This document shows positions 26,598 to 34,992 of a DNA stretch of 64,000 nt, piece by piece. The position numbers and the translations under genes were made by a program. Source of the DNA: Streptomyces wuyuanensis (GTDB lineage: Bacteria; Actinomycetota; Actinomycetes; Streptomycetales; Streptomycetaceae). The notes beneath the pieces are model-generated. The model did no database searches. It saw only the letters and a program-made list of their open reading frames with translations, and was not told the origin of the DNA. The stretch covers positions 206,589 through 270,588 of the forward strand of contig NZ_FNHI01000011.1 in NCBI RefSeq assembly GCF_900103455.1. Reading direction: 5' to 3'. Positions within the stretch are counted from its first letter, which is position 1. Every line of letters starts with the position of its first letter.

Positions 26598-27085
26598 CGC
26601 CCGGCCTCCTCACGGGCCCAGTCGCCGGACTTCCCGCCGGTCTTCTCCTCGACCCGGACGTCGGTGATCACCGCGGCCTTGTCGACCGCCTTGACCATGT
26701 CGACGACGGTCAGCGCGGCCACGGACACCGCCGTCAGCGCCTCCATCTCGACGCCCGTACGGTCGGTCGTCTTCACGGTGGCGAGGATCTCGACGGCGTC
26801 GTCGGCCACCGAAAGATCCAGCTTCACCCCGGAGACCGCCAGCGGGTGGCACAGCGGGATCAGGTCCGGTGTGCGCTTCGCGCCCATGATTCCCGCGATC
26901 CGGGCGGTGGCGAGGGCGTCCCCCTTCGGCACGCCCTCACCGCGCAGCAGCTGGACGACACGCGGCGAGACCAGGACCCGGCCGCTCGCGCGGGCGGTGC
27001 GCGCGGTGACGTCCTTCTCGGAGACGTCGACCATGCGGGCCGCGCCCGCCTCGTCGATGTGTGTGAGTCCTTGCTGCGCACTCAT
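26594..27085 (-). CDS. moaC: Cyclic pyranopterin monophosphate synthase MoaC
   Basis: This 163-aa enzyme makes cyclic pyranopterin monophosphate from the MoaA product. Family motifs are LTHIDEAGAARMVDVSEK at the start, the IMGAKRTPDLIPLCHPL active-site block, and the VKTTDRTGVEMEAL stretch. The Lys-Arg and His residues of the active site are kept. It lies between glp (55 bp upstream) and mogA (ATGA overlap). Confidence 0.96.
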   Translation of the reverse strand: MSAQQGLTHIDEAGAARMVDVSEKDVTARTARASGRVLVSPRVVQLLRGEGVPKGDALATARIAGIMGAKRTPDLIPLCHPLAVSGVKLDLSVADDAVEILATVKTTDRTGVEMEALTAVSVAALTVVDMVKAVDKAAVITDVRVEEKTGGKSGDWAREEAGR

Positions 27086-27140
27086 GGCTGTGGCTCCCGG
27101 TCACTGTGTGGTGAGACACGCTACCGCCACGGCCACGCGC

Positions 27141-28523
27141 TCATCCGAGCAGGACCACCTCCGTCTCCGTGCCGGGCTCCACGGAGGTCGCGTCCTCGGG
27201 GACGACGATGAGTGCGTTCGCCTGGGCAAGGGCCGCGATCAGATGCGACCCGCTGCCGCCGACGGGGGTGACGGTGCCCTTCTCCGCATCGTAGGCACCT
27301 CGCAGGAACTGCCGCTTGCCCTCGGGCGACGTCAGCGCCTTGTCCGTACGGAGCTCCGCCCGCGCCTGGGGCCGCCGCACGTCCTTCAGCCCCATCAGGG
27401 TGCGGATCGCGGGACGGACGAACATCTCGAACGACACGTAGGAGGAGACGGGATTGCCCGGCAGGGCCAGCAGGGGCGTGTGGTCGGGGCCGATGGAGCC
27501 GAAGCCCTGGGGCTTGCCCGGCTGCATGGCGAGTTTGCGGAAGTCGATCCCGCTGCCCGGCTCGTCCTCGTCGCCCACGGAGGAGAGGGCCTCCTTGACG
27601 ACGTCGTACGCGCCGACGCTGACGCCACCGGTGGTGACGAGCAGATCGGCGCGGATGAGCTGGTCCTCGATGGTGGCGCGCAGTTCGTCGGCGTCGTCGG
27701 TGACCGCGCCGACCCGGTAGGCGATGGCCCCGGCGTCGCGGGCCGCGGCGGTGAGCGCGAAGCTGTTCGAGTCGTAGATCTTGCCCTCGCCCAATTCCTC
27801 ACCGGGCTGGACGAGTTCGCTGCCGGTGGAGAGGACGACGACACGCGGGCGCGGGCGCACCCGCACCGTGCCGCGGCCGATCGCGGCGAGCAGACCGATC
27901 TGGGGCGGCCCGAGGACCGTGCCCTCGGTCAGGGCGACGTCGCCCGCCTGGACGTCGCTGCCCCGCTCACGCACATGGGCGCGGGGCTCCGCAGGCCGGT
28001 GGACCCGCACCTCGCCGGTCGCACCCTCGGGGGCGGCGCCGGCCGGGCGCATGGCCGTTGCGGCCCCGCCGCCCGCGCCGCCGTCGGTCCACTCCACGGG
28101 GACGACCGCCTCGGCGCCGGGCGGCAGCGGGGCACCGGTCATGATCCGGGCGGCCTGCCCGGGGCCGACGGCCCGCGTCCCGCCGCTGCCGGCGGCGATG
28201 TCCCCGATGACGGTGAGCACGGCGGGGAAGTCCTCGCTCGCCCCCGCGACGTCCGCGACGCGGACGGCGTACCCGTCCATCGAGCTGTTGTCGAACGGCG
28301 GCAGGGCCACGGGGACCGTGACGTCCTCGACCAGTACGCAACCCTGTGCGTCGGACAGCGGCAGGTCGATCGGGTCCAGCGGACGGATCGCGCCGAGGAT
28401 GTCCTCCAGATGGTCGTCCACCGACCACAGGGCCGGCCGGCCGCCGGGGGCGTCCGCGGCCGGGCCGTCACCGGCCGGGGTGGCGGGGCCGGAGCCCGTG
28501 CCGGGGGTTGCCGTGCTGCTCAC
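27141..28523 (-). CDS. glp: Molybdotransferase-like divisome protein Glp (MoeA family)
   Basis: This 460-aa MoeA/gephyrin-type protein has domain markers PPFDNSSMDGYAVR, RIMTGAPLPPGAEAVVP, VVVLSTGSEL, TTGGVSVGAYDVVKE and LPGNPVSSYVSFEMFVRP. A ~35-residue Gly/Ala/Pro-rich N-terminus and a Gly-rich loop near 160 are extra. The STG-D-EL Asp of E. coli MoeA is Ser here, hinting at altered metal chemistry. Neighbours galU, rimJ and sepX match the corynebacterial glp-glpR cluster, so I favour the division-linked paralogue over housekeeping MoeA. The GTG at 28523 follows AGGAG and lies 3 bp after galU. Confidence 0.88.
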   Translation of the reverse strand: MSSTATPGTGSGPATPAGDGPAADAPGGRPALWSVDDHLEDILGAIRPLDPIDLPLSDAQGCVLVEDVTVPVALPPFDNSSMDGYAVRVADVAGASEDFPAVLTVIGDIAAGSGGTRAVGPGQAARIMTGAPLPPGAEAVVPVEWTDGGAGGGAATAMRPAGAAPEGATGEVRVHRPAEPRAHVRERGSDVQAGDVALTEGTVLGPPQIGLLAAIGRGTVRVRPRPRVVVLSTGSELVQPGEELGEGKIYDSNSFALTAAARDAGAIAYRVGAVTDDADELRATIEDQLIRADLLVTTGGVSVGAYDVVKEALSSVGDEDEPGSGIDFRKLAMQPGKPQGFGSIGPDHTPLLALPGNPVSSYVSFEMFVRPAIRTLMGLKDVRRPQARAELRTDKALTSPEGKRQFLRGAYDAEKGTVTPVGGSGSHLIAALAQANALIVVPEDATSVEPGTETEVVLLG

Positions 28524-28526
28524 GTG

Positions 28527-29429
28527 CTACATCTCCTCGGTGACGTAACGTCGAAGCCAGGCTCGGAAGTTCGGGCCCAGGTCTTCACGTTCGCACGCGA
28601 GTCTGACAATGGCACGCAGATAGTCGCCTCGGTCGCCGGTGTCGTAGCGGCGGCCCTTGAAGACGACGCCGTGCACGGGCCCGCCGATCTTCTCGTCGGC
28701 GGCGAGCATCTGCAGGGCGTCGGTGAGCTGGATCTCGCCCCCGCGGCCCGGCTCGGTCTTGCGGAGTATCTCGAAGACGGCGGGGTCGAGGACGTAGCGG
28801 CCGATGATCGCGTAGTTGCTGGGCGCCTCGGATGCCTCGGGCTTCTCGACCAGACCGGTGACCCGGACGACGTCGTCCTCGCCCGTGGACTCCACGGCCG
28901 CGCAGCCGTAGAGGTGGATCTGGGAGGGCTCGACCTCCATCAGGGCGATGACGCTGCCGCCCTCGCGCTCCTGGACGTCGACCATCCGGGACAGCAGCGG
29001 GTCGCGCGGGTCGATCAGGTCGTCGCCGAGCAGCACGGCGAAGGGCTGGTCGCCGACGTGCGGCGCCGCGCACAGGACGGCGTGGCCGAGGCCCTTGGGG
29101 TCGCCCTGGCGGACGTAGTGCATGGTGGCGAGGTCGCTGGACTCCTGGACCTTCGCGAGGCGCTCCGCGTCGCCCTTGCGGGTCAGCGCCTCCTCCAGTT
29201 CGTAGTTGCGGTCGAAGTGGTCCTCGAGGGGGCGCTTGTTGCGCCCGGTGACCATGAGAACATCCGAGAGGCCGGCGGCGACGGCCTCCTCGACCACGTA
29301 CTGGATCGCCGGCTTGTCGACGACAGGCAGCATCTCCTTGGGAGTGGCCTTCGTGGCCGGCAGGAACCGGGTGCCGAGGCCTGCGGCGGGGATGACAGCC
29401 TTGCTGATCCGTTGGTGCGACTCACTCAT
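28527..29429 (-). CDS. galU: UTP--glucose-1-phosphate uridylyltransferase
   Basis: This 300-aa enzyme makes UDP-glucose for envelope glycans and trehalose. The nucleotide motif is PAAGLGTRFLPATKATPKEMLPVVDKP near residue 14. The metal/sugar sites include GDDLIDP, LVEKPEASEAPSNYAIIGRYVL and GEIQLTDAL. The length matches the family. It is the first gene of the minus-strand run to sepX. TATGGT six bases before the ATG suggests a leaderless message. Confidence 0.96.
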   Translation of the reverse strand: MSESHQRISKAVIPAAGLGTRFLPATKATPKEMLPVVDKPAIQYVVEEAVAAGLSDVLMVTGRNKRPLEDHFDRNYELEEALTRKGDAERLAKVQESSDLATMHYVRQGDPKGLGHAVLCAAPHVGDQPFAVLLGDDLIDPRDPLLSRMVDVQEREGGSVIALMEVEPSQIHLYGCAAVESTGEDDVVRVTGLVEKPEASEAPSNYAIIGRYVLDPAVFEILRKTEPGRGGEIQLTDALQMLAADEKIGGPVHGVVFKGRRYDTGDRGDYLRAIVRLACEREDLGPNFRAWLRRYVTEEM

Positions 29430-29523
29430 GCGGGCACCATATCCGGTACCTATGGGCGGAAGATTAGCCTCCGGTTAACTCTCTCCCCATACAGGCATAT
29501 TGACAGTGGATTGTGAGGTTGCC

Positions 29524-30129
29524 GTGGACTCCGAGATGTCCGGAAAGGGCACGGTACGTCGTGAACTTCTCGACGCACGACGGCTGCTGTCCCCTGAAGA
29601 CGTCCGTGAGGCCTCGCTGGTTCTCGCCCGCCGCGCGCTGGAACTCCCGGAGCTGACCGCCGCGCGGACCGTGGCCGCGTATGTCTCCGTGGGGCGCGAA
29701 CCCGGTACGCGCGCGCTGCTCGACGCGCTGCGCACGCGGGGCGTGCGGGTGCTCCTGCCGGTGCTCCTGGACGACAACGACCTCGAGTGGGCGGAGTACG
29801 AGGGGCCGGACCGGCTGGTGCCGGCCCGCCGCGGGCTGATGGAGCCGGACGGGCCGCTGCTCGGCCACAAGGCCGTGCTGGAGGCGGACACGGTCCTGCT
29901 GCCCGGCCTCGCGGTGGACGAGCGGGGCATGCGGCTCGGCCGCGGCGGGGGCTCGTACGACCGGGTACTCGCCCGGCTGGCGGCGGCGGCCGCCCGGCCC
30001 GCCCTCGTCGTGCTCCTGTACCCGAACGAGGTGGTCGCCCGGGTCCCGGAGGAACCGCACGACCACCCCGTCCATGCCGTGGTGACCCCGGAGGGGGTCC
30101 GCCGCTTCGCGGACCGGCCTACGGCCTGA
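29524..30129 (+). CDS. 5-formyltetrahydrofolate cyclo-ligase
   Basis: This 201-aa enzyme returns 5-formyl-THF to the folate pool. It shows the N-terminal KGTVRRELLDARR, the folate/ATP loop LLPVLLDDNDLEWAEY and the signature GRGGGSYDRVLARL. The GTG at 29524 is chosen because GAGG lies five bases upstream; an ATG at 29536 is a possible alternative. It is divergent from galU and its 3' end overlaps the penicillin acylase gene by 11 bp tail to tail. Confidence 0.93.
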   Translation: MDSEMSGKGTVRRELLDARRLLSPEDVREASLVLARRALELPELTAARTVAAYVSVGREPGTRALLDALRTRGVRVLLPVLLDDNDLEWAEYEGPDRLVPARRGLMEPDGPLLGHKAVLEADTVLLPGLAVDERGMRLGRGGGSYDRVLARLAAAAARPALVVLLYPNEVVARVPEEPHDHPVHAVVTPEGVRRFADRPTA

Positions 30130-32917
30130 GCGCCAGGGTGTCCTCCGTCGCCGCCGCGACCGCCTTGTCGCTGTAGGCCCAGTCGAGGAGTTCGCCCTTG
30201 GCCCACTTGTCGGTCTGGTCGGTGTAGTGCGCGCTGTAGGCATGGCCCGAGGCGCCCGTCAGATTGATCCAGCGGGACCTGTCCCAGTCGCCCACGTTGA
30301 CGACCATCCGCATCGACGGGACCCAGATCACGTCGTAGCCGCCGGCCGCGTTCCAGCCGGTCGCGTTGACCGCGGCCTCGCCGCCGCCCAGGTTCCACGG
30401 GCCGCGGTTGAGCATCCGCTTCAGTATGTCGGGGCCCTCGGCGCCGAGCGTCTGGTTCTTCAGCGTCAGCTGGTGCAGCCTGCCCCAGCTCCAGCTGTTG
30501 ACGTCCTTTCCGAGCTCGGCCGTCAGCTCCCAGCGGGCGTCCTTCATGGCCCGGGCGAAGAGCTCGTCACGGGTGGTCGTGGCGACGTCCTTGCGGGTCT
30601 TCGGCGCCTGCCACCACTCGCTGTCCTCGTCGTCCATCAGCCCGCGGACCACCTCGTACCACCGGTCGCCGCCGTCCGGCTGGGCCGAGTCGGCGTCGCG
30701 CTGGCCGCACTCGCGCACCAGCGAGTTCAGGTCGTCGACCGGTCCGGTGCTGTCGGCCGGGCGGACGTTGAGGCACTCGCCGCGGATCCGCAGCTCCTTG
30801 GGGAGCTTGTTCCCGAAGGCCAGCTTCAGCACATGGCGCCAGACGGCGTTGAAGTAGGCCGCGGCCCCGGAGTCCGGCTCCTGGGTGTAGTCCCAGCCCT
30901 CCAGCAGCTTCTGCGCCTCGCGCACATGCGGGTCGGAGACGTCGATCCTCAGCAGATGGGGCGTCAGCAGCTTGGCGATCTCGCTCTGGTTGTCCGTCTG
31001 CATGGTGCGCATGTCGTCGGTCGAGATCTTCCCGCCGTCCTTGATCTTCGACTCGATGATGTCGTTGATCCGCTGGCTGCGGGAGCCGTACCCGTAGTCC
31101 TTGGTGATCAGGTACGGGTACTTCTCGGCGTCCACGACGGCCTGGTTGGCGGTGACGATGTAGCCGCGCTTCGGGTCGTACTCGTACGGCAGCTCGTCGA
31201 AGGGGATGTACCCCTTCCAGCCCGACGTCGGGTTCCAGCCCGGGGCCGGCATCGAGCCGTCGAAGCCCTCGGCGCGGACCGGGATCCGGCCCGGTGCCTG
31301 GTAGCCGATGTGCCCCTCGGCGTCCGCGTAGATCAGGTTCTGCGAGGGGACGTCGAAGTCCTTCGCTGCGGCGCGGAAGCCCGCGAAGTCCTTCGCCCGG
31401 TTGAGCTTGAACACCGCGTCCATGGTGTTGCCCGGGTCCAGCGCGGTCCAGCGCAGTGCCACCCCGAAGCCGTTGCCGCGGTCGGGGGCGGGGGTCCTGA
31501 CCGGCGCCCGCTCGCCCACGCGCTCCAGCTCCGCGCTGCGGTCGGAGATCAGCGGCCCGTGCTCGGTCTCCCGGACGGTGATCTTCTTGCTGCCGCCGCC
31601 GGCGATCCTGATGGTCTCCTCACGGACCTTGAACGGCTTGATCCCGCTGCCGGACGTCCAGCCCGTGCGGGAGATCTTCTCCAGGTAGAGGTCGGTGACG
31701 TCGGCCCCGAGGTTGGTGAAGCCCCAGGCGATGTCGTCGTTGTGGCCGATGACCACGCCCGGCATGCCGGAGAAGGTGTAGCCGGAGACGTCGAAGGAGC
31801 ACTTGTCCGAAACGGCGCGGCAGTGCAGGCCCATCTGCGCCCACAGCGACGGCAGCTGCGGCGCGAGGTGCGGGTCGTTCGCGAGCAGCGGCTTGTTGGT
31901 CGTCGTGTACTTGCCGGAGACGACCCAGGAGTTGGAACCGATGCCGTTGCCGTTCGGGCCGAGCAGCGCGGGGACCCGGTCGAGCACGTCGGAGAGGCCG
32001 GAGAGCTGCGTCTGCGCGCCCTGCCCCGCGTCCGAACCGCTGTCCGAACCGACGGACGAGCCGCCGCCGGCCCCGCCACCCTGCGACGACGAGCCGGAGG
32101 AGCCCCCGGAGCCCTCGGAGTCCGAGGAGGGCCGGGCCTTCGGGTCCCACTTCTTGGCGTCGTCGTCCACGGCTCCGGCCGTGACGACCGGCTGATGCAG
32201 GTCGTACGGGTACTCCGGGTACAGCTGCTTGATCTGCTGCTCGCTCAGCCGGCTGGTCATCAGCGAGCGGTCGATCTCGTCCTGCATGTTGCCGCGCAGG
32301 TCCCAGGCCATCGCCTTCAGCCAGGCGACCGAGTCGACCGGCGTCCACTTCTCGGGCTTGTAGTCGTTGGTGAGCCCCAGGGCGACGTACTCGAGGGAGA
32401 GCTCGCGGTTGTCACGGCCCGCCAGATAGCCGTTGACGCCGTCGGCGTACGCCTGGAGGTACTTCTTGGTCTCGGGCGAGAGCTTCTCGTCGAACTCCTG
32501 CTGCGCCACCCGGTGCCAGCCGAGCGTGCGCAGGAAGGCGTCCGTCTCGACCTGCCCCGCGCCGAACATCTCGGACAGCCGGCCCGCCGTGACGTGGCGG
32601 CGCACGTCCATCTCCCAGAAGCGGTCCTGCGCGTGCACGTAGCCCTGGGCGCGGAACAGGTCCTCGTCGGTGCTCGCGTAGAGCTGCGGGATGCCGTTCG
32701 CGTCGCGTTTGACGTCGACCGGGGCGGACAGGCCCTTGAGCTTGATCGTCCCGGTGGTCTGCGGGAAGGAGGCGCGCACGGTGCTGACGCCCCAGTACGC
32801 ACCGCAGCCCACACCCGCGACCAGCACCAGGGCCAGGGCGAGCACGACGAGACGGGCGCGGCGGCCCCTCCTCCTGGCCGGCTTCTGGGCGGAGGAGGCG
32901 GTTGTGTTGGAGGGCAT
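30119..32917 (-). CDS. Penicillin acylase family protein (Ntn hydrolase), membrane-anchored
   Basis: This 932-aa precursor belongs to the S45 amidases that self-cleave into two chains. A basic N-terminus (KPARRRGRRARL) and one helix (VVLALALVLVAGVGCGAYWG) should export or anchor it. The nucleophile Ser opens the beta chain in GIGSNSWVVSG near residue 325. Just before it, a ~35-residue Ser/Gly-rich segment occupies the place of the excised spacer. The ATG at 32917 follows AAGGA by five bases. The natural substrate may be acyl-homoserine lactones or lipopeptides. Confidence 0.93.
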   Translation of the reverse strand: MPSNTTASSAQKPARRRGRRARLVVLALALVLVAGVGCGAYWGVSTVRASFPQTTGTIKLKGLSAPVDVKRDANGIPQLYASTDEDLFRAQGYVHAQDRFWEMDVRRHVTAGRLSEMFGAGQVETDAFLRTLGWHRVAQQEFDEKLSPETKKYLQAYADGVNGYLAGRDNRELSLEYVALGLTNDYKPEKWTPVDSVAWLKAMAWDLRGNMQDEIDRSLMTSRLSEQQIKQLYPEYPYDLHQPVVTAGAVDDDAKKWDPKARPSSDSEGSGGSSGSSSQGGGAGGGSSVGSDSGSDAGQGAQTQLSGLSDVLDRVPALLGPNGNGIGSNSWVVSGKYTTTNKPLLANDPHLAPQLPSLWAQMGLHCRAVSDKCSFDVSGYTFSGMPGVVIGHNDDIAWGFTNLGADVTDLYLEKISRTGWTSGSGIKPFKVREETIRIAGGGSKKITVRETEHGPLISDRSAELERVGERAPVRTPAPDRGNGFGVALRWTALDPGNTMDAVFKLNRAKDFAGFRAAAKDFDVPSQNLIYADAEGHIGYQAPGRIPVRAEGFDGSMPAPGWNPTSGWKGYIPFDELPYEYDPKRGYIVTANQAVVDAEKYPYLITKDYGYGSRSQRINDIIESKIKDGGKISTDDMRTMQTDNQSEIAKLLTPHLLRIDVSDPHVREAQKLLEGWDYTQEPDSGAAAYFNAVWRHVLKLAFGNKLPKELRIRGECLNVRPADSTGPVDDLNSLVRECGQRDADSAQPDGGDRWYEVVRGLMDDEDSEWWQAPKTRKDVATTTRDELFARAMKDARWELTAELGKDVNSWSWGRLHQLTLKNQTLGAEGPDILKRMLNRGPWNLGGGEAAVNATGWNAAGGYDVIWVPSMRMVVNVGDWDRSRWINLTGASGHAYSAHYTDQTDKWAKGELLDWAYSDKAVAAATEDTLALRP

Positions 32918-33111
32918 CGCTGTCCTTCGAGGGCAGGGTGGTCCTGGGAGTGCTGGAGCAACCATAGGCGCAGCGATCGACGGGCCCGGACGCGGTATCA
33001 GTAACGCGAGGCCGACCGCCAGTCATTCGAACTCATTGGCGAGTGCCGGAGCAAGCCGTCATGGAAGCGTCAAGAACTCGTTAAAGTTTAGGTAAGGTAA
33101 CGAAGTGTCGC

Positions 33112-33134
33112 TTGCCGGAGGAACGATCCGGCAA
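33112..33134 (+). promoter_or_regulatory. Hairpin in antiporter leader masking an upstream TTG
   Basis: TTGCCGGA / TCCGGCAA forms an 8-bp stem with a 7-base loop, 26 bases before the proposed CTG start. The in-frame TTG at 33112 is inside this stem and has no ribosome site, which argues against it as the start. A leader-control role is possible but unproven. Confidence 0.5.
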
Positions 33135-33159
33135 CAAGCGCGAGGGGAAGGATCGGCCG

Positions 33160-34650
33160 CTGACTGTCCACCAGCTCAATGCACTCCTGCTCATCTGCTC
33201 GCTCGTTCTGCTCATCGCCGTCGCGGCGGTGCGCGTCTCGTCCCGGAGCGGGCTCCCCAGCCTGCTGCTGTATCTGGGCATCGGGGTCGCGATAGGGCAG
33301 GACGGCATCTTCAACGTCAAGTTCGACAACGCCGGACTTACGCAGGTGATCGGCTATGCCGCACTTGTGGTGATCCTGGCCGAGGGCGGCCTGGGCACCA
33401 AGTGGAAGGAGATCAAACCGGCCCTGCCGGCGGCGGCGATGCTGTCGACCGTCGGCATCGCCGTGAGCGTGGGCGTCACGGCGGCCGGGGCGCACTATCT
33501 GGTCGGACTGGAATGGCGGCAGGCCCTGATCATCGGCGCCGTCGTCTCCTCGACGGACGCCGCCGCGGTCTTCTCCGTCCTGCGCCGGGTGCCCCTCCCC
33601 TCCCGCATCGCCGGTGTCCTGGAGGCCGAGTCCGGCTTCAACGACGCCCCCGTCGTCATCCTCGTCATCGCGCTCTCCACCACCGAACCGGTCGACGAGT
33701 GGTACGTCCTCATCGGAACGATCCTGCTTGAGCTGGCGATCGGCGCCGCCATCGGCGTCGCGGTCGGCTGGCTCGGCGCGTACGGGCTGCGCCACGTCGC
33801 CCTGCCCGCGTCCGGCCTGTACCCGATCGCCGTCATGGCCATCGCGGTGACGGCCTACGCCGTCGGCGCCCTCGCCCACGGCAGCGGCTTCCTGGCCGTC
33901 TACCTCGCGGCGATGGTGCTCGGGAACTCCAAGCTCCCCCACTGGCCGGCCACCCGCGGGTTCGCCGACGGCCTCGGCTGGATCGCCCAGATCGGCATGT
34001 TCGTCCTGCTCGGACTGCTCGTCACCCCGCACGAGCTGGTGCGCGACTTCTGGCCCGCGGTGGTCATCGGACTGGTGCTGACGATGGCGGCACGGCCGCT
34101 GTCGGTCGTCGTCAGCCTGCTGCCGTTCCGCATCCCGTGGCGGGAGAAGGCCCTCATGTCATGGGCCGGTCTGCGCGGCGCCGTCCCTATCATCCTGGCG
34201 ACGATCCCGCTGGTGTCCGGGATCGAGGGCAGCGAGCGGATCTTCAACATCGTCTTCGTGCTGGTCGTCGTCTACACGCTCGTCCAGGGGCCGACGCTGC
34301 CCTGGGTGGCGAAGGCGCTGAGGCTCGGGAACGGCGCGGAGGCCGCCGACCTCGGCATCGAGTCGGCTCCGCTGGAGCGGCTGCGCGGCCATCTGCTGTC
34401 GGTGGCGATCCCCGAGAAGTCCCGGATGCACGGCGTGGAGGTCGGCGAACTGCGGCTGCCCGCCGGCGCCGCCGTCACCCTCGTCGTCCGCGAGAGCACG
34501 AGCTTCGTCCCCAGCCCGACGACGGTGCTGCGGCGCGGCGACGAACTGCTGGTGGTGGCGACCGACCCGGTCCGGGACGCGGCCGAGGCACGGCTGCGGG
34601 CCGTGGGCCAGGGCGGAAAGCTGGCCGGTTGGCTGGGGACGGGCGGCTAG
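33160..34650 (+). CDS. Potassium/proton antiporter (NhaP2-type CPA) with TrkA_C domain
   Basis: This ~496-aa transporter has 12-13 helices. The exchange core contains AVVSSTDAAAVFSVLRRV and the conserved ESGFNDAP motif. After the last helix (IVFVLVVVYTLVQGPTLPW) a cytoplasmic TrkA_C-like domain (KSRMHGVEVGELRLPAGAAV) ends the protein. The start is uncertain: CTG 33160 has GAAGG seven to eight bases upstream and yields LTVHQLNALLLICSL, the usual family N-terminus, while TTG 33112 would add a charged tail. Role: K+/pH homeostasis. Confidence 0.9.
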   Translation: MTVHQLNALLLICSLVLLIAVAAVRVSSRSGLPSLLLYLGIGVAIGQDGIFNVKFDNAGLTQVIGYAALVVILAEGGLGTKWKEIKPALPAAAMLSTVGIAVSVGVTAAGAHYLVGLEWRQALIIGAVVSSTDAAAVFSVLRRVPLPSRIAGVLEAESGFNDAPVVILVIALSTTEPVDEWYVLIGTILLELAIGAAIGVAVGWLGAYGLRHVALPASGLYPIAVMAIAVTAYAVGALAHGSGFLAVYLAAMVLGNSKLPHWPATRGFADGLGWIAQIGMFVLLGLLVTPHELVRDFWPAVVIGLVLTMAARPLSVVVSLLPFRIPWREKALMSWAGLRGAVPIILATIPLVSGIEGSERIFNIVFVLVVVYTLVQGPTLPWVAKALRLGNGAEAADLGIESAPLERLRGHLLSVAIPEKSRMHGVEVGELRLPAGAAVTLVVRESTSFVPSPTTVLRRGDELLVVATDPVRDAAEARLRAVGQGGKLAGWLGTGG

Positions 34651-34992
34651 GTGCATCGACCCGCGGGGCGAGGGCGCGATCACCGGCGGGGTGAGTTCCG
34701 GAAGGGACGGCTGCCGCCCCGGCGCGCAACCGGGAACGTGCCACGCCCCCAATCCCAGGCGGCGTTCTCGTTGCGTCGGCGGATTCCGAGGCAGGACCGC
34801 CGGCGACCCCTGTAGCATGAAGGCACACTGATCGACCAACTCTGCCTGACGCAGAGCTGGCGCGACCGTATGGCGGCCGAGCGACTCCCTGCAGCGGGGC
34901 CCGGTATCTACCGCAGTTCCGCGCAAGAGGACAGCTCTCGGCGATCCCCGGCACCCCGGGAGAGCGCTACCAGGCGGCAGAAAGGCAAGGCC
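34651..34992 (+). other. 342-bp leader before MFS gene
   Basis: No credible separate gene was seen. A short inverted repeat (CTCTGC-N5-GCAGAG) lies near 34842-34858. The MFS frame is open from 34870 but that part is Arg/Ser-rich and lacks a ribosome site. It probably holds the promoter and a long 5' leader. Confidence 0.4.

Noticed and set aside
26594..28523. Toxin-antitoxin or defence system in the small-gene run
   Set aside because: All members of this run fit molybdenum-cofactor or divisome families; no toxin, nuclease or restriction motifs are visible.
33082..33110. DmdR/iron box (TTAGGTAAGGTAAC) before the antiporter
   Set aside because: Only about half of the TTAGGTTAGGCTAACCTAA consensus matches and the gene has no iron role.
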